64,000 nucleotides of DNA from Acidobacteriota bacterium (GTDB lineage Bacteria > Acidobacteriota > Terriglobia > Acidiferrales > UBA7541): contig JAKBLM010000016.1 in assembly GCA_021832085.1 (NCBI GenBank), forward strand, positions 1-64,000, given 5' to 3'. Below, in pieces: positions 37,674 through 46,594 of the stretch; positions within the stretch are counted from its first letter, which is position 1; each line of letters begins with the position of its first letter. The position numbers were made by a program, and so were the translations under genes. Under the pieces are notes generated by a model that was given only the letters and a program-made list of their open reading frames with translations, had not been told where the DNA came from and ran no database searches.

Positions 37674-38719
37674 GGTGCACTTTCTCCGCTTAAGGTCGAA
37701 CTGACACACTCCGCCACATAAGCGGCGGTCGTGATGGCCCTCTCGTAGTCCATGCGTAGCGGGCCGAGAATACCCAAAGTGCCCGGCGCCTGGCTCCCCG
37801 CCCGGAAACGCGCGCTGATCAGCGCCAGGCTTGCGCCGGCAACGGCCATCTCGCTCAAACCAATGCGAACCGAAACCGGTTCGGGCGTCCCGATACAGGT
37901 GGCCAGCAATGCCACCAGACGCTGTTTCTCCTCGATAGCGCTCAGCAGGTCGCTTAGCCGCTCCGGATCGGCAAATTCCGGCGCGACCACGATCTCCGCT
38001 GTTCCTTCCACATAAAGCTGCCGGCCGCCTTCATCGTCGAAAAGTCGAGGATCACACAAAAGCAAGGCCCGCCGCGCCAGTTGGCCGTATGAGTCCTGCT
38101 CGCGCTCCAGCCGCTCGGCCAGGTGAAAGCGAATCGCCTCCAGGGTCCAGCCGGAGTAATTGCGGTTCAGGTGGTCGGCAATCCGGTCCAGTTCGTCCTG
38201 GGCAAAGAGCCGGTCAGGGCGCACCACCTTGTCCCGCGTGTGGCCACCTTCAGAGATCACCACCACCAGCACCCGCCCGTCGGGCACCAGAAGGAATCGG
38301 ATATGGGCCACCGGCAGGCGACCCATCGGCGGCGAAAGAATCAGGCCGAGGCCGTGGGAAACCTTGGCCAAAATGTGGCCGGCGCGCTCGACAGCCTGTT
38401 CGAAGCTCGTCGTTGAATCAATCTCGCGGCGAATCCAGCGCTCGTCCTCGGCATTCAGCTGTGCCTGCGCCGCGAAGCGATCGATGAAATACCGATAACC
38501 GGCCGCCGTCGGCACACGACCGGCCGAGGTATGCGGCTGGAACAGGAAGCCGGCGTCTTCCAGGTCGGCCATGACATTGCGGATCGTAGCCGGACTCAGC
38601 GGTTCCGCATGTCGCCTGACGATCAGCCGCGAGGAAACCGGCTCGCCTGTCTCGATATAGGCGCGGACCACTTCCGCCAGCACTTGCTCGTGCCTTTCAC
38701 TCAGCGTTGGCGCACTCAT
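37670..38719 (-). CDS. hrcA: Heat-inducible transcription repressor HrcA
   Basis: The 349-residue repressor normally binds CIRCE operators and shuts off chaperone genes until heat inactivates it. The N-terminal winged helix begins LSERHEQVLAEVVRAYIETGEPVSSR, and SPATIRNVMADLEDAGFLFQPHTSAGRVPT is the family signature near residue 45. The central dimerisation and C-terminal GAF-like parts follow. ATG at 38719 was chosen over an upstream start at 38779 because the family begins there. No CIRCE inverted repeat was found upstream, which is unusual. It is the first gene of hrcA-grpE-dnaJ. Confidence 0.93.
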   Translation of the reverse strand: MSAPTLSERHEQVLAEVVRAYIETGEPVSSRLIVRRHAEPLSPATIRNVMADLEDAGFLFQPHTSAGRVPTAAGYRYFIDRFAAQAQLNAEDERWIRREIDSTTSFEQAVERAGHILAKVSHGLGLILSPPMGRLPVAHIRFLLVPDGRVLVVVISEGGHTRDKVVRPDRLFAQDELDRIADHLNRNYSGWTLEAIRFHLAERLEREQDSYGQLARRALLLCDPRLFDDEGGRQLYVEGTAEIVVAPEFADPERLSDLLSAIEEKQRLVALLATCIGTPEPVSVRIGLSEMAVAGASLALISARFRAGSQAPGTLGILGPLRMDYERAITTAAYVAECVSSTLSGESAP

Positions 38720-38862
38720 GACCCTGTTCCCGAAACGTCTCGCTCGATGGAAAATTCCCGGCACAACCGGGAACCGCACCTCAATTTCGTATTTTAACGT
38801 AAGTTGTCAACTGCTTGCTGCCAAGAACGAAGCGGCCGTGTCCAACGTGGCGAGCAGGGTGG

Positions 38863-38868
38863 TATACT
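38863..38868 (+). promoter_or_regulatory. Extended -10 promoter upstream of the DUF2339 gene
   Basis: TATACT at 38863-38868 is preceded by TGG, giving an extended -10 (TGnTATAAT-like). Transcription would begin near 38875, 67 bases before the proposed ATC start. No good -35 is seen. Confidence 0.4.
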
Positions 38869-38941
38869 CCGGCACGTCGGCGGACGCGCAGTCTACAGCT
38901 GAGAATCCGGAGCCCCGCCTCCTGGGCGGACGGAGGGGCGT

Positions 38942-40912
38942 ATCGACTCGACTCTTCTCATCGCGCTGTTTCTGCTTCTGCTGGTGGCCCTGCCGGCGCT
39001 GGCAGTCTACGCTTCTTCGCGCATCCGGCGATTGGAGATTGCCAAGCGTAACTACACTCCGTCACCCGATACCGCGGCCACGGAGCAGTTCGCCAGGCTT
39101 CAGGCCAGACTTAGCGCTATCGAGCAGCGCCTGCAAGTACTCGAGAGCCAGGCTGGGATCAGTCCGCAGCCTGCTCCGGACGATCGGCTAGCCCACGCCT
39201 CCGAGCCGCCCGCCGCGATCCCGGCCCTACAGCGCCCGATCTATCCATCGTCACGCCCATCCACAGCCCCGGATCCCGTGCTGGCGGCGATTCCCGCCAC
39301 GGACGCGGTCGATCCTTCGGCCACGGCGGTTCCGGCCGAACGTGGCGCCCAATTGGAACGGGTGCTTGCCGAGCGTTGGCTGATCTATGTGGGCATCATC
39401 GCAATGCTCTTTGCCGCTGCCTTCTTCATCAAATACGCTTTCGACAACCGTTGGGTAGGGCCGCGCGGCCGCGTCTCGGTCGGCCTGTTGTGCGGCTCGA
39501 TCCTTGTGTTGTGGAGCGATCGGCTGCTGCGTCGCGGCTACCTCTACTTTTCCGAAGGGATTGCCGGACTGGGCGCCGCGGTGCTCTACCTTTCGATCTG
39601 GGGCGGTTGGTATTACTACCGCATGTTGGGGGCGGGGCTGGCGCTGGGCGGCATGGTGTTGGTAACCGCGGCGATGGCGGTCATTTCCATTGGCCGCGAT
39701 TCGCAAAGGCTCATCTTTCTCGCGCTGGCCGGTGGTTTCCTCTCCCCGCTCCTGCTCGAACGCGGCCGCAACCACGAACAGATTCTGTTTGCCTATCTGG
39801 CGGTGCTCTCAGTCGGCATGCTGGCGATTGAGCGCTGGCGCCGATGGTTCTGGCTGCCGCCGCTCACCTTCCTTGCCGCACAGATGTACTACTGGGGCTG
39901 GTATCTGCTTTTTTATCGTCCGGCCGATCTGGGCCCCAGCATTGGCTTCGCGACGCTTTTCTTCCTGATTTTTGCGGCTCTGCCGCTGCTCAAGAGCCGG
40001 CGCAGCGGCCGTCTGCACGGCGCCGAACTTCTGATCGTCGTCGCGAATCTCCTCTGTTATCTCGGGGCCTTGTGGGAACTGCTTTGGAGCGATCATCGCT
40101 GGTTCCTCACCCTGGCCTTCCTTCTGCTGGCGACGACGCACTGGCTGATCAAACGCAGGGTGCCGCAACCGGCATTGGGTTTTGAGCCGACCGTGAGCCG
40201 GGTTTTCGGCACGCTCGCGCTACTATGCGCCACCCTGGCGATTCCCGCTCGCCTCGGTCACGCGTGGCTGACGATTGCCTGGGCGGCCGAGGGTGCGGCG
40301 GTCGTCTGGATCGGGGCCAAGCTCGGTTCGTGGCGGCTTCGCATTCCAGGTTTGCTGCTGCTGAGCGTAGTGGCGCTTCGGCTGCTCGTGCTCGGGATTC
40401 CAGCGCCGCGATTCCTCTGGAACGCCCGCTTCGGCACCTTTGCAGTGGCCGTCGCTTGTTTCGCCATTGCCGCGGTGGCCATCCCGCGCGCGGTTGACGG
40501 CCTCCAGGACTACGAACGCAAACTGGTGGTGGCGCTGCTGGTTGCCATGAGCGCTTTTTCGCTGCTGGCCCTTTCGCTTGAATTCTGGGACCTGTTCGGC
40601 CGGCTTCCGGTGGCCGGGCTGCAACATCGCGCGGCCCAACAGATGGCGCTTTCCGTGCTTTGGACGTTGTTTGCGGCGGGACTGATTCTGCTGGGAATCT
40701 TGCGGAAGTCGGCGCTGCTGCGCTGGGAAGCACTGGCACTTTTCGCCCTGGTGGTGAGCAAGGTCTTCCTCTACGATCTCTCCTCACTTGAACGCCTCTA
40801 CCGCATCCTGTCTTTCCTCGTGCTTGGAGTGCTGCTGCTCATCGTTTCGTTCCTCTACCAGCGCCGGTCGGTCAGCCAGAAAGCAAGGAAGGAAGGCGGA
40901 GGGCAATCGTGA
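38942..40912 (+). CDS. DUF2339 polytopic membrane protein (apparent ATC start)
   Basis: The 656-residue protein belongs to the DUF2339 family of large membrane proteins of unknown function. An N-terminal membrane segment (LLIALFLLLLVALPALAVYA) is followed by a short coiled coil (FARLQARLSAIEQRLQVLESQ) and a Pro/Ala-rich linker. From about residue 140 there are well over ten membrane segments. The only ATG/GTG/TTG in frame after the stop at 38900-38902 is GTG 38984, which lies inside the first membrane segment and has no ribosome-binding site. ATC at 38942 is 5 bases after GGAGG and keeps the whole segment. It overlaps the DUF3999 gene by 4 bases. Confidence 0.85.
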   Translation: MDSTLLIALFLLLLVALPALAVYASSRIRRLEIAKRNYTPSPDTAATEQFARLQARLSAIEQRLQVLESQAGISPQPAPDDRLAHASEPPAAIPALQRPIYPSSRPSTAPDPVLAAIPATDAVDPSATAVPAERGAQLERVLAERWLIYVGIIAMLFAAAFFIKYAFDNRWVGPRGRVSVGLLCGSILVLWSDRLLRRGYLYFSEGIAGLGAAVLYLSIWGGWYYYRMLGAGLALGGMVLVTAAMAVISIGRDSQRLIFLALAGGFLSPLLLERGRNHEQILFAYLAVLSVGMLAIERWRRWFWLPPLTFLAAQMYYWGWYLLFYRPADLGPSIGFATLFFLIFAALPLLKSRRSGRLHGAELLIVVANLLCYLGALWELLWSDHRWFLTLAFLLLATTHWLIKRRVPQPALGFEPTVSRVFGTLALLCATLAIPARLGHAWLTIAWAAEGAAVVWIGAKLGSWRLRIPGLLLLSVVALRLLVLGIPAPRFLWNARFGTFAVAVACFAIAAVAIPRAVDGLQDYERKLVVALLVAMSAFSLLALSLEFWDLFGRLPVAGLQHRAAQQMALSVLWTLFAAGLILLGILRKSALLRWEALALFALVVSKVFLYDLSSLERLYRILSFLVLGVLLLIVSFLYQRRSVSQKARKEGGGQS

Positions 40913-42222
40913 GCGGGAAGCTGTTGCGCGCCCTCGGACGATATGCGGTGGCCGCCGTCCTTGTGTTTCTGGTTGCCGCGGCCGCTCTACCAGCCCGCGG
41001 TGGCGCGGAAGCCGGTCAGTCGAGAACGTTCGGCAGCTTGCCGCGGAAGTGGCGGCACTGGAAATATTTTCGCTCGATTGATCTGCCACCCACCTCGGCG
41101 CCACGTCTGGTCGCCATGCTCGTTCCCGAGCAGGTTTACACGCGGGCCCAAAGCCATCTGGCCGATCTTCGCATCATCGACAATCGGGGTCGCGAAGTTC
41201 CATACGCCATGATCACCTTCACTGGCTCGTCGCGGACCACCTTCCTGCCGAGCCACCACTCTGCCAGCTATTACGTGCCTGGGTCCTATACCGATTTTCT
41301 GCTCGACCTCGGCCCCCGTCCCCGGCGCTGCAATTTTCTGATCGTCACCGCCAAGGCCACGGCCGCCAACCTGGCCGTTGTGGCGCAAATCGATTCCAGT
41401 GACGACGGCTACCACTGGCGCCAGGTGCGGAAGAGCGCCGCGCTATTCGGTTCCCAAGCCCTCAACGCTTCCCCGACCCCGATCCTTCACTTCCCGGAAA
41501 CCACTGCGCGCTTCCTGCGCGTTCGCATTTACTACCGCAAGGGAAAATTCGCCATTCGCACGATGGCTGCGGGCAACGAATTGAAAACGCCCGCCGACCG
41601 CATCGCCGTCACCGGGTTGCTCGCTCCCGTTCACTCCTCGATTCCCCGGGCCAGTCTGTGGCAAATCTCTCTCCACGGACCGCTTCCCGTCGACGAAGTG
41701 GACTTCGGCACCACGGAGCCTGGCTTTTCCCGCCGCGTGCTGGTCTTTTCGAACAGGAACGGCAGGGACTGGAGTCTGGCAGGACAGGGCATCATTTCGC
41801 GAGTGCGGCATTATGGCGAGACAAAATCAAAGCTAAGCGTGGGGTTTCGTCCGGTTCGCTCGCCCTTGTGGCGTGTGGAAGTGGAGAACGAAAGCGATCC
41901 CCCGCTTGCCAACGTGCGGCTTCGCCTTTCGATGACGCCGCAGCGGATCGTTTTCCGGCAGCTCCCGGGCCGTCAATACTGGCTGCTCTACGGCGAGAGC
42001 ATCGTTCTGAAGCCCCGTTACGAATTGGCCCAGACCGTTGGGCGAAGCGCGTTGCATGCCGCGCCCCTGCTGGCCACCGCCGGAGCCCGACAAAGCAATC
42101 GGGACTGGATTGATCCCCGTCCCTGGACCGAAAAACATCCGGCAGTCCTTTGGGTGGCCACGATTCTGGCGGGATTGCTGCTGGCTCTTGCGGCCTTGCG
42201 CGCGGTACGCCGGCCCGGCTGA
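40909..42222 (+). CDS. DUF3999 family exported protein
   Basis: The 437-residue protein has an N-terminal signal or membrane segment (AVAAVLVFLVAAAALPARG) and a C-terminal membrane segment (LWVATILAGLLLALAALRAV) just before the end. Between them is a beta-rich extracytoplasmic region (YFRSIDLP, FLLDLGP, RFLRVRIYY), typical of DUF3999. This family is usually encoded next to DUF2339 proteins, and here the GTG start overlaps the DUF2339 stop (GTGA). The pair likely forms an envelope complex; no activity is known. Confidence 0.85.
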   Translation: MSGKLLRALGRYAVAAVLVFLVAAAALPARGGAEAGQSRTFGSLPRKWRHWKYFRSIDLPPTSAPRLVAMLVPEQVYTRAQSHLADLRIIDNRGREVPYAMITFTGSSRTTFLPSHHSASYYVPGSYTDFLLDLGPRPRRCNFLIVTAKATAANLAVVAQIDSSDDGYHWRQVRKSAALFGSQALNASPTPILHFPETTARFLRVRIYYRKGKFAIRTMAAGNELKTPADRIAVTGLLAPVHSSIPRASLWQISLHGPLPVDEVDFGTTEPGFSRRVLVFSNRNGRDWSLAGQGIISRVRHYGETKSKLSVGFRPVRSPLWRVEVENESDPPLANVRLRLSMTPQRIVFRQLPGRQYWLLYGESIVLKPRYELAQTVGRSALHAAPLLATAGARQSNRDWIDPRPWTEKHPAVLWVATILAGLLLALAALRAVRRPG

Positions 42223-42265
42223 AAGCCGCTCGTCCCTCCGCTGTCGGAAAGTTCTTCGGACCTGC

Positions 42266-42300
42266 AAATAAAAAGGGGCGACCGAACGAGCGATCGCCCC
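42266..42300 (-). terminator. Factor-independent terminator of the aldehyde dehydrogenase gene
   Basis: On the reverse strand GGGGCGA (42300-42294) pairs with TCGCCCC (42281-42275) around a 12-base loop, followed by TTTTTATTT. It begins 22 bases after the dehydrogenase stop codon. Confidence 0.8.
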
Positions 42301-42321
42301 CCAAGCATTCAATCGCCTGTG

Positions 42322-43848
42322 CTACTCTCGCCCGACCTGGCCAAACGCTCCGGTATCGATCTGGGCGCGCTGCAACCGGTCGGAGAAGTCAACGTAAACC
42401 GTCTTCCATTCCGAATAGAAATCGAGCGCGGCAACCGCAGCCTCGCGGTGGCCGTTCCCGGTGAATTTCGTGCCGCCGAACGGCAGGTGGGTTTCCGCGC
42501 CAATGGTCGGCGCATTGACGTAAACGATGCCCGTATCGAACTCGCGGATGGCGCGGAAGGCGCGGTTGACGTTGCGCGTGTAAACGGAGGAAGAAAGCCC
42601 GTACTGGACGTCGCAGGCGATTTCGAGGGCTTGGTCGAGCGAATCCGCTGGAATCACCGAGACGACCGGGCCGAAAATCTCTTCGCGGGCAACCCGCATC
42701 TTGGGATCGCAGTCGGCGAAGATCGTTGGCTCATGGAACCAGCCCTTGGCGTAAGGCCCGCCTTCCAGCTTGTGACCGCCGCACGCCAGCCGAGCCCCTT
42801 CCGCCTTGCCGATTTCCACGTACTCCATCACGGTCGAGAGCTGCGATTGGCTGATGCACGGGCCCATTTCCGCCGCCGGCTCCAGTCCGTTGCCGACGCG
42901 CAGCGCCTTGGCCCGGGCGACGAAACGCTCGAGAAATTCGCGGTAGGCCTTCTTTTCCACGATGACGCGGCTGGCCGCCGTGCAGCGCTGCCCGGTCGTG
43001 CCGAACCCGCCCCAGATCGCGCCGTCCACCGCGATTTCCAGATTCGCGTCGTCGAGCACCACGATGGCGTTCTTGCCGCCCATTTCCAGCTGGCAGTGCT
43101 TGAACTCCGGCGCGCAAGCCTCGCTTACTTTCCGGCCGACCTCGGTCGACCCGGTGAAGCTGACCAGCCGCACCGCCGGATGACGGATGAGCGGGTCGCC
43201 CGTTTCGTGGCCCGAGCCGGTAACGATGTTCAGGACGCCCCGCGGTACGCCGGCTTCCGTCAGCGTCTCCACCAGATGGTAGGTGGAAAGCGGCGTATCG
43301 GACGCCGGTTTGATCACGATCGTGTTCCCGAGCACGAGTGACGGCATGATTTTCCACGACGGAATCGCCATGGGGAAATTCCACGGGGTGATCAGCGCTG
43401 ACACGCCAATCGGCATCCGCATCGTCATCGCAAATTTATCGGGAAGCTCCGATGGCGCGGTGACGCCGAACTGACGTCGTCCCTCACCGGCCATGTAATA
43501 GGTCATGTCGATGGCTTCCTGCACGTCCCCGCGGGTTTCGTCGAGGATTTTCCCCATTTCGCGGGTCATGTCGTGCGCGAAAGCCTCCTTGCGCGCCACC
43601 AGAATCTGGGCGGCCCGGAAAAGAATCTCGGCGCGCTTGGGCGCCGGCACTAGCCGCCAGGACCGGAACGCCTGGCGAGCGGCTTCGACGGCCGCGGCCA
43701 CGTCCCGTTGATCACCCGCGGGAAACAACCCGATCACTTCGTCGGTATTGGCGGGGTTGCGATTTTCAAACATCTTCCCGTTTTTCGGCTCAACCCACTC
43801 ACCGTTGATGAAATTTCGGTAGATCTTTGGGGCAGTTGCCGTAGCCAT
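42322..43848 (-). CDS. NAD(P)-dependent aldehyde dehydrogenase
   Basis: The 508-residue enzyme oxidises an aldehyde to an acid. The cofactor region is [15 protein letters not shown] near residue 155, followed by FTGSTEVGR. The general-base Glu is in [12 protein letters not shown] near residue 255, and the catalytic Cys in [12 protein letters not shown] near residue 292. This Cys context is like alpha-ketoglutarate semialdehyde and aminoadipate semialdehyde dehydrogenases, but the substrate is not certain. AAGGAGGAGTC precedes the ATG. It is a single gene with its own terminator. Confidence 0.9.
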   Translation of the reverse strand: MATATAPKIYRNFINGEWVEPKNGKMFENRNPANTDEVIGLFPAGDQRDVAAAVEAARQAFRSWRLVPAPKRAEILFRAAQILVARKEAFAHDMTREMGKILDETRGDVQEAIDMTYYMAGEGRRQFGVTAPSELPDKFAMTMRMPIGVSALITPWNFPMAIPSWKIMPSLVLGNTIVIKPASDTPLSTYHLVETLTEAGVPRGVLNIVTGSGHETGDPLIRHPAVRLVSFTGSTEVGRKVSEACAPEFKHCQLEMGGKNAIVVLDDANLEIAVDGAIWGGFGTTGQRCTAASRVIVEKKAYREFLERFVARAKALRVGNGLEPAAEMGPCISQSQLSTVMEYVEIGKAEGARLACGGHKLEGGPYAKGWFHEPTIFADCDPKMRVAREEIFGPVVSVIPADSLDQALEIACDVQYGLSSSVYTRNVNRAFRAIREFDTGIVYVNAPTIGAETHLPFGGTKFTGNGHREAAVAALDFYSEWKTVYVDFSDRLQRAQIDTGAFGQVGRE

Positions 43849-44171
43849 GACTCCTCCTTCGAACGGGGGTATACCGGCCTGGGAGCGAGGACGGCAGTCG
43901 GGAGCAGCGGGGACGGTCTTTGGAAAAGCAGGAGGGGTTCCCGCACTTCTCGCCGAACACTCGGAAATCTAACAGACGTGCCGCCCGCGGTCAACGCACA
44001 CGGGCATGTTGGCACTAGCTATCGCGACGGAAAGTGGCGTGCAGGGACACACCACAACCCTTCACTTTCCTCGTGGCGCATAGATCAGTGCCACAGGAAA
44101 CAGGAAAAACAAGTCGTCTGAAAGAACCGGGCGTGGTCCGTCAATTCCTCGCGGGCGCCGCCCAAATCGCG
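43849..44171. other. Intergenic stretch, nothing recognised
   Basis: This region lies between the dehydrogenase gene and the stop of the peptidoglycan-binding protein gene, both on the reverse strand. It must hold the dehydrogenase promoter, but no clear -35/-10 pair was found and no other structure is seen. Confidence 0.4.
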
Positions 44172-44759
44172 CTAACGGCCTTCGCCGACGGTCTTGCTTT
44201 CACTGTCACTGTCTTTGTTCGAGCTCGGTGGATCGCTGGGCAGAATCGGCCGCGGAGGAGCTACGCCTGCAATGTCGGAACCCAAGCCAAGCTTCTGCAG
44301 GCTGGCCGCGTCGATCCTGCCAGTGGGAGTGATGCCATGTGCGCGCTGGAAATTCTTCATGGCAGTGATGGTGTCCGAACCCCATCTTCCGGTCGGGTCG
44401 CCCTGGTAGTAGCCGGAACGTGCCAGTGCTGTCTGGATCTGCTCGATACGATTGGAACTGGGACCGTACCGCGCCCACACCCGCCGATGATAGAAGCGGC
44501 GCGGCGGACGACGGTAGACGTAGTGGTGAATCGGACGGTACTTCGGCCGTGCTCGATGAACCGTGACTTTGTGTGCCAGTTTTCGCTTGGGCACACGATG
44601 GCTCAGTCGATGTCTTGGTACGCGCCGCAGATGGTGCTTTGCCACCTTATGCTTCCCATACTTGGGATGCTGGATCGCCGCTACCCCTGGAACCATCAGA
44701 AAAGTAGCTGCTACCACCGCGGGCAGCACCCCCCACATCCTTCGCCGCAAACGTATCAT
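44172..44759 (-). CDS. Exported peptidoglycan-binding domain protein
   Basis: The 195-residue protein has an N-terminal export signal (LPAVVAATFLMVPGVAA) and a very basic His/Arg/Lys/Tyr-rich stretch (residues 30-95). A PG_binding_1 domain follows at about 100-160, with IEQIQTALARSGYYQGDPTGRWGSDTITAMKNFQRAHG as its core. The acidic Ser-rich tail is short. Its ATG overlaps the HtrA stop (ATGA), so it is coupled to the protease gene upstream. It probably sits in the cell wall; no catalytic domain is present. Confidence 0.8.
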   Translation of the reverse strand: MIRLRRRMWGVLPAVVAATFLMVPGVAAIQHPKYGKHKVAKHHLRRVPRHRLSHRVPKRKLAHKVTVHRARPKYRPIHHYVYRRPPRRFYHRRVWARYGPSSNRIEQIQTALARSGYYQGDPTGRWGSDTITAMKNFQRAHGITPTGRIDAASLQKLGLGSDIAGVAPPRPILPSDPPSSNKDSDSESKTVGEGR

Positions 44760-46348
44760 TTCCCCTCCGGCATCACGCCCGCCAGAAAGACCGTCAGGTT
44801 TTCGTTCGCATCTTGCCGCCGCAAGATTTTGAACAAGACGTCCTGGCCAGGCTTGATTTTTGCCAGTTCGTGCTGAAACTCCGGGACAGTGTACACCTGC
44901 ACATGATTCACTTCTACAATAACATCGCCTGGATCGAAGCCTGTTTCGTCAGCGAAACTCGTTGGTTCAACCGACCGAACAATCACTCCCCTGTTCGGAC
45001 TCCGCATCCACCTTACCGGGGGCCGCTTCAACTGCGCCACCAGTTCCGGCGTCAGCGTGTCGAGTTTCAGGCCGAGATCCTGGTTGATTGACTTCCCCAT
45101 CGTTGGCGTCGGCTGGGCGCTTGTCTCCGGATCGGCCAGCGACGGGAACAGCTCGTCGCGGTTAGCGACCACCACTGCGGTCTCGTACCGTTTGCCGTCG
45201 CGGATGTAGCCGATCTCCACGTGTTGCCCGATGGGGGTCCGCAGGATCGGATCCACCAGTTCGTCGCCCGTGTACACCGGCTTGCCGTTCACCGAGAAAA
45301 CCACATCGCCGGCCCGAATGCCGGCTTTGGCAGCCGGGCTGCCCGGGCTCACCATCTCGATGATGATCCCGTGGGAAGCGCCGAGCATCTTCAGCGTGAG
45401 CGGGTTTTCGCGCTGCTGCGCGGTGAACGTGATGCCGATCGATCCGCGCGTCACGTGCCCCTTGCTGACGAGCTGGTTGTAGACGTTGATCGCCGTGTTC
45501 GAAGGCAGGGCGAAGCCGATTCCCTCGAAGCTGTTGCCGCCTGTATAAATCGCCGTATTGATGCCGATCACCTGCCCCGCCATGTTCACCAAAGGCCCGC
45601 CGGAATTGCCCGGATTGATCGCGGCATCGGTCTGGATAAAATGCTGGAGCTGTCGCTGCGACTGCCCGACGTTGTTGCGATTCATGGCGCTGATGATTCC
45701 CGAGGTCACCGTCCCCTGCAGTTCGAACGGGCTGCCGAAGGCGAGCACCCAGTCACCCACCTCCGCGCTATTGGAATTGCCCATTTGCGCCACCGGCAGC
45801 GGATGCCCGGCGTTGATCTTAATGACGGCTAAATCTGTCTCGGTGTCCTGTCCGATCAGGCGCGCCGGATACTTGGTCGGGCTGCTGGCCAGCGTGACCT
45901 CGATTTTTGTCGCGCCGGCAATAACATGCTGATTCGTCAGGATGTAGCCTTTCGAGCTCAAAATCACACCTGAGCCAAGGCTCTGCTCCGCCTCCGGCTC
46001 ATTCGGGTTGCTGAAGAAGTGATTGAAGAAATCGCCGAAGGGGTTGTTCTGCGCGCCGGGATGGCGGCGAATTCGTGGGCGCTCGATCAATTGGGTGGTC
46101 GAGATGTTGACGACGGCCGGCTCTACCTCGGCGACGATCGCGGCGAATGTGCTCGAAAGCCGTACCGGATCCGGTACCGACAGCATCGCGCCAGCCGCAC
46201 CTGGACCAGTGGATGGCCTGGCTGCCACGCGGCCGGAAACCGCTGCCCCGATCAGGACTCCCAAGCCCAGCGCTAGCACCACAATAAGGGCGGCAAATGC
46301 CTTCCGACGCCGAGCCCAGTCACCCACGTCGCGCAACACGAGACCCAT
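44756..46348 (-). CDS. HtrA/DegP-family periplasmic serine protease
   Basis: The 530-residue protease handles misfolded envelope proteins. It has one N-terminal membrane segment (FAALIVVLALGLGVLIGAAV). The catalytic triad is seen: His in LTNQHVIAGA, Asp in TETDLAVIKI and Ser in NPGNSGGPLVN. Two PDZ domains follow, the first around GIIIEMVSPGSPAAKAGIRAGD and the second around VEPTSFADETGFDPGDVIVEV. ATG at 46348 has AAGGGAG upstream; GTG at 46396 in frame lacks a ribosome-binding site. It overlaps the peptidoglycan-binding gene by 4 bases. Confidence 0.92.
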   Translation of the reverse strand: MGLVLRDVGDWARRRKAFAALIVVLALGLGVLIGAAVSGRVAARPSTGPGAAGAMLSVPDPVRLSSTFAAIVAEVEPAVVNISTTQLIERPRIRRHPGAQNNPFGDFFNHFFSNPNEPEAEQSLGSGVILSSKGYILTNQHVIAGATKIEVTLASSPTKYPARLIGQDTETDLAVIKINAGHPLPVAQMGNSNSAEVGDWVLAFGSPFELQGTVTSGIISAMNRNNVGQSQRQLQHFIQTDAAINPGNSGGPLVNMAGQVIGINTAIYTGGNSFEGIGFALPSNTAINVYNQLVSKGHVTRGSIGITFTAQQRENPLTLKMLGASHGIIIEMVSPGSPAAKAGIRAGDVVFSVNGKPVYTGDELVDPILRTPIGQHVEIGYIRDGKRYETAVVVANRDELFPSLADPETSAQPTPTMGKSINQDLGLKLDTLTPELVAQLKRPPVRWMRSPNRGVIVRSVEPTSFADETGFDPGDVIVEVNHVQVYTVPEFQHELAKIKPGQDVLFKILRRQDANENLTVFLAGVMPEGK

Positions 46349-46442
46349 CCACGGCTCCCTTCGCGAGCCGGAAGCTTTGGGTGTATTTGTAACCACGGAC
46401 TGCAGTGCCCCTGGATGCCCGCATCCGGCTGCGAACCGCGCT

Positions 46443-46451
46443 ATTATAGCA
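46443..46451 (-). promoter_or_regulatory. Extended -10 promoter upstream of the HtrA gene
   Basis: The reverse strand reads TGCTATAAT, a perfect extended -10 element, with a start expected near 46436 and a leader of about 88 bases to ATG 46348. No consensus -35 is at the right distance, as is usual for this promoter class. Confidence 0.5.
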
Positions 46452-46594
46452 TCGGCCTAGAACTGGACGTGTCGGCAAAGCCAACATCCCGTAGCCGATT
46501 AGCTACGGGCTTTCCCTTCCGACAGAGGCCACCCGCTGGGGGTCACCAAGTGCTTTCCAGCGTCCACGTCCTTTGTTAGAATCCGGGGCGAAAA

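Noticed and set aside
38791..38810. TTGACA and TAAAAT as a promoter for hrcA
   Set aside because: The spacing is only 8 bases, far from the 16-18 needed.
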